A stretch of DNA of 64,000 nucleotides from Aspergillus flavus (taxonomy: Eukaryota; Ascomycota; Eurotiomycetes; Eurotiales; Aspergillaceae), in assembly GCF_009017415.1 (NCBI RefSeq), contig NC_092405.1, forward strand, positions 2,852,001 through 2,916,000, read 5' to 3'. Below the pieces are notes generated by a model. It made no database searches, was not told the DNA's origin, and worked only from the letters and a program-made list of their open reading frames with translations. Positions 61,666 through 64,000 of this stretch are shown here, piece by piece (position 1 is the stretch's first letter; the number at the start of each line of letters is the position of its first letter). The translations under genes and the position numbers were made by a program.

Positions 61666-63038
61666 ATGTCTACTACTACAGCTGAGATGGCCCCTGCCGG
61701 CCGTAAGCTCGAGAAGAAGCCCGTCAAGTTTAGCAATCTGCTGCGTAGGTATCGCCCAGCATTATAGAGAATGCCATGGTTCTGATAGTCTTTGTGCAGT
61801 TGGTGCAGGATTGAATATGTTCGAGTAAGTAATGCGGCCTACAGTCTATGTCCACCATGAAGGTGAAAAGGGAGACGTCTTGAGTACTGACATAATTACT
61901 AGGGTCACCACTTTGGGACAGGTATCATATTTTTGGTATACCCAACAAAATCCGGTGATCTTCTGCTAATGTATAGTTTAGCCGCTGGAAGTGATCAAGA
62001 CGACCATGGCCGCCAATCGAGGCGACAGTTTCGCCAGCGCTATGGGTCGGATATGGGGTCGTGGCGGGATCCTCGGTTGTAAGTAGCCTTCTTGTCCGCT
62101 ATCCGAGTAGCGTGACTGCAGTCTCTGACATGGGATGTCTGTGCAGATTATCAAGGTCTCATTCCGTGGGCCTGGATTGAGGCCTCCACCAAAGGCGCTG
62201 TCCTCCTTTTCGTCGCGTCCGAGGCAGAATTCCGTGCCAAGGTGCTCGGCGCGCCAGACTTCCTCGCTGGTATCTCAGGAGGTATGGCGGGTGGTATTGC
62301 CCAGGCATATGCCACTATGGGCTTCTGCACCTGTATGAAGACGGTCGAGATTACCAAGCACAAGATGGCTGCCCAGGGTGTAAAGCCTCCAAGCACCTTC
62401 GCGACATTCATGGACATCTACCGCAAGGAAGGCATCCGTGGTATCAACCGCGGTGTGAATGCGGTCGCTATCCGTCAAACTACGAACTGGGGCTCTCGTT
62501 TCGGTCTTTCTCGTCTCGCAGAATCAGCAATTCGCAAGGTGACCAACAAGGATGAAGGACAAAAACTGAGTGCGATGGAGAAGGTCTTAGCCTCCGGCCT
62601 CGGTGGTGGTCTCTCTGCTTGGAACCAGCCTATTGAAGTCATTCGCGTGGAGATGCAGAGTAAGAAGGACGACCCCAACCGGCCTAAGAACTTGACCGTT
62701 GGCAAAACCTTCAAGTACATCTACGAGACCAACGGTCTTAAGGGTCTTTACCGTGGAGTTACTCCCCGTATAGGCCTAGGAATCTGGCAGACAGTCTGCA
62801 TGGTGGCTCTTGGTGACATGTGAGTTGACCATACCCCTGGGTGTTTAGGACTGGGTGTACTTTTCGGGCCAAGGTTACCGTGCCCCGAAAGCACTGGTTT
62901 TCTGGTTACCATGTCCCCGATCTTCATGTGATAGCCGAGGAGCGGAGTTTGGCTAACCCATGGGTCTCTGTCGTACCGAATAGGGCCAAGGAAGCAGTCG
63001 AAAAACTGACGGGCGATCAAGTCACCGCTAAGCACTAG
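61666..63038 (+). CDS. Mitochondrial citrate/2-oxoglutarate carrier, YHM2 type
   Basis: Mitochondrial carrier family protein; yeast Yhm2 exports citrate in exchange for 2-oxoglutarate and also associates with mitochondrial DNA. Six exons (61666-61744, 61800-61824, 61903-61921, 61982-62078, 62147-62819, 62984-63038), 315 aa. Exons 2 and 3 are only 25 and 19 nt. Recognisable stretches: KFSNLLLGAGLNMFEVTT and GQPLEVIKTTMAANRGD (first signature), YQGLIPWAWIEASTKGAVL, GGMAGGIAQAYATMGFCTCMKTVEITK (second repeat with the unusual YHM2 variant), and GGLSAWNQPIEVIRVEMQ (third). The C-terminus reads AKEAVEKLTGDQVTAKH. No cleavable presequence, as usual. Same strand as citA, which produces its substrate. 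Confidence 0.93.
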
Positions 63039-64000
63039 TGAAGGTTTGAGATACCCTTCTACTATGCACGGCTCGGGAGTGACTGGGCAATTGAGTCTCC
63101 GATTTAAACACGGATCGGGTGGAATTACCATCAATCACATGCGTGGATAACTGAGTAGTGAACTTTGGGCCCGTGCTATTTGGGGTTCATATTTCCGTCT
63201 ATAATAATGTCTATGGGTAGTAATCCGCACTGATGTGGTAGTTCCGCCTCCAAAGGGTTCTCAATCGATTTCTAATCTTTCGCATATGTATATTCTATGT
63301 TTATGGTGTTTTCGAGTTGAAGCCGAAGATCACCAGTTATGCAGTAGTCTACTTCGCCCAACCAGGGAAATCCCGAAGTTTCGCGTTGTAAATATTTGAT
63401 GATGGTAATAAAGGATGTTATGAGTACCCAATTAGAAGGTAATACCAGCTACCATGATGGTGTGATCCCCTGTTGTAAGTGAATTGTACCCCATTCGACC
63501 CTTATGCTAGTAGTTAACTGACCGCTCGCAGAGTAGGGAATAAGCACCACCCGATGTATGGATGCACTACTACTATTACATTGACGGGGAGGATGTCTTT
63601 TCAATGGTTAAATTGTGATCTAGTTCTACTAGTATTGCCTAGAATGCCCATCTCTATGTATGTACTCCCTAAATATCGGCACGATAGATAATCGACTGTA
63701 TGTTTTAGGTTTATATTGATTTCCGTAGCTTTCCATATCATTACGATGAAGTCAAACACCGCCACGGCAGCCCAAGGACGTAAAATATGCCCCATTAAAC
63801 ACATGAGAGGATAACTCTAGAATCCGGAATAGAGCACATAAACCCATACTACACCGCAATGTGAAGAGTATTGGATAAGGTACAATTGTATTACAGTCAC
63901 ACAACTACAACCACGTCACAAAGAAAATATCTGCGAAGACTGATCTAGACACATGAGAAGGGGGTGACGCTTTTTTGCAAAGACAGTCTAATATGTATTG
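63039..64000. other. Intergenic at the window edge
   Basis: About 960 bp with no supportable gene, RNA or repeat. It is the 3' flank of the YHM2-like gene. Confidence 0.5.

Overview
This window is nuclear DNA from a filamentous ascomycete. The genes have many short introns (mostly 50-70 bp, GT...AG). The protein set (78 kDa complex I subunit, Nrd1/Seb1-type factor, PUF protein, PMP47-type carrier, EMC7, 881-residue M1 aminopeptidase) reads as Eurotiales-like (Aspergillus/Penicillium relatives). That placement is inference from protein resemblance; no marker here fixes the genus. All exon models below were joined by hand; each keeps one open frame and the summed exon lengths divide by three.

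Layout. 0.2-5.4 kb: nuo-78 (complex I) and a SLY41-like transporter, both on the minus strand. About 6.8-16.0 kb: a gene-free, extremely AT-rich block in which almost every remaining C is followed by T and almost every G is preceded by A, the mark of saturating repeat-induced point mutation (RIP). It is bounded by a degenerate direct repeat and carries one young-looking, GC-rich, hAT-like miniature transposon with an 8-bp target duplication. 18-33 kb: PUF RNA-binding protein (+), a KPWE-motif peroxin (Pex39-like, -), TFIIH subunit Ssl1 (-), M1 aminopeptidase (+), Rab1/Ypt1 (+) and a PMP47-type peroxisomal carrier (+). 34-44 kb: a large single-exon WD40 protein (+), a WW-domain protein (+), EMC7 (-) and a long-chain acyl-CoA synthetase ending in AKL (-). 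45-53 kb: an amino-acid permease (-), a small MARVEL-domain membrane protein (-) and O-acetylhomoserine sulfhydrylase (+). 53.7-63 kb: an Nrd1/Seb1-like termination factor (-), mitochondrial citrate synthase (+) and a YHM2-type citrate carrier (+).

Functional threads. (1) Peroxisome: the Pex39-like protein, the PMP47/Ant1-type ATP carrier and a PTS1-bearing acyl-CoA synthetase are parts of one fatty-acid activation route. (2) Mitochondrial citrate: citrate synthase is followed directly, on the same strand, by the YHM2 citrate/2-oxoglutarate carrier, and nuo-78 supplies the NADH-oxidising end. (3) Early secretory pathway: Ypt1, a SLY41-like transporter and EMC7. (4) RNA and transcription: PUF protein, TFIIH Ssl1, Nrd1/Seb1.

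The most unusual items are the CpT-only AT block with its direct repeat and fresh hAT-like insertion, the chain of micro-exons across the first iron-sulfur motif of nuo-78, the Pex39-like KPWE protein, and a WD40 protein with a DWD-type box and two SUMO-interaction motifs.
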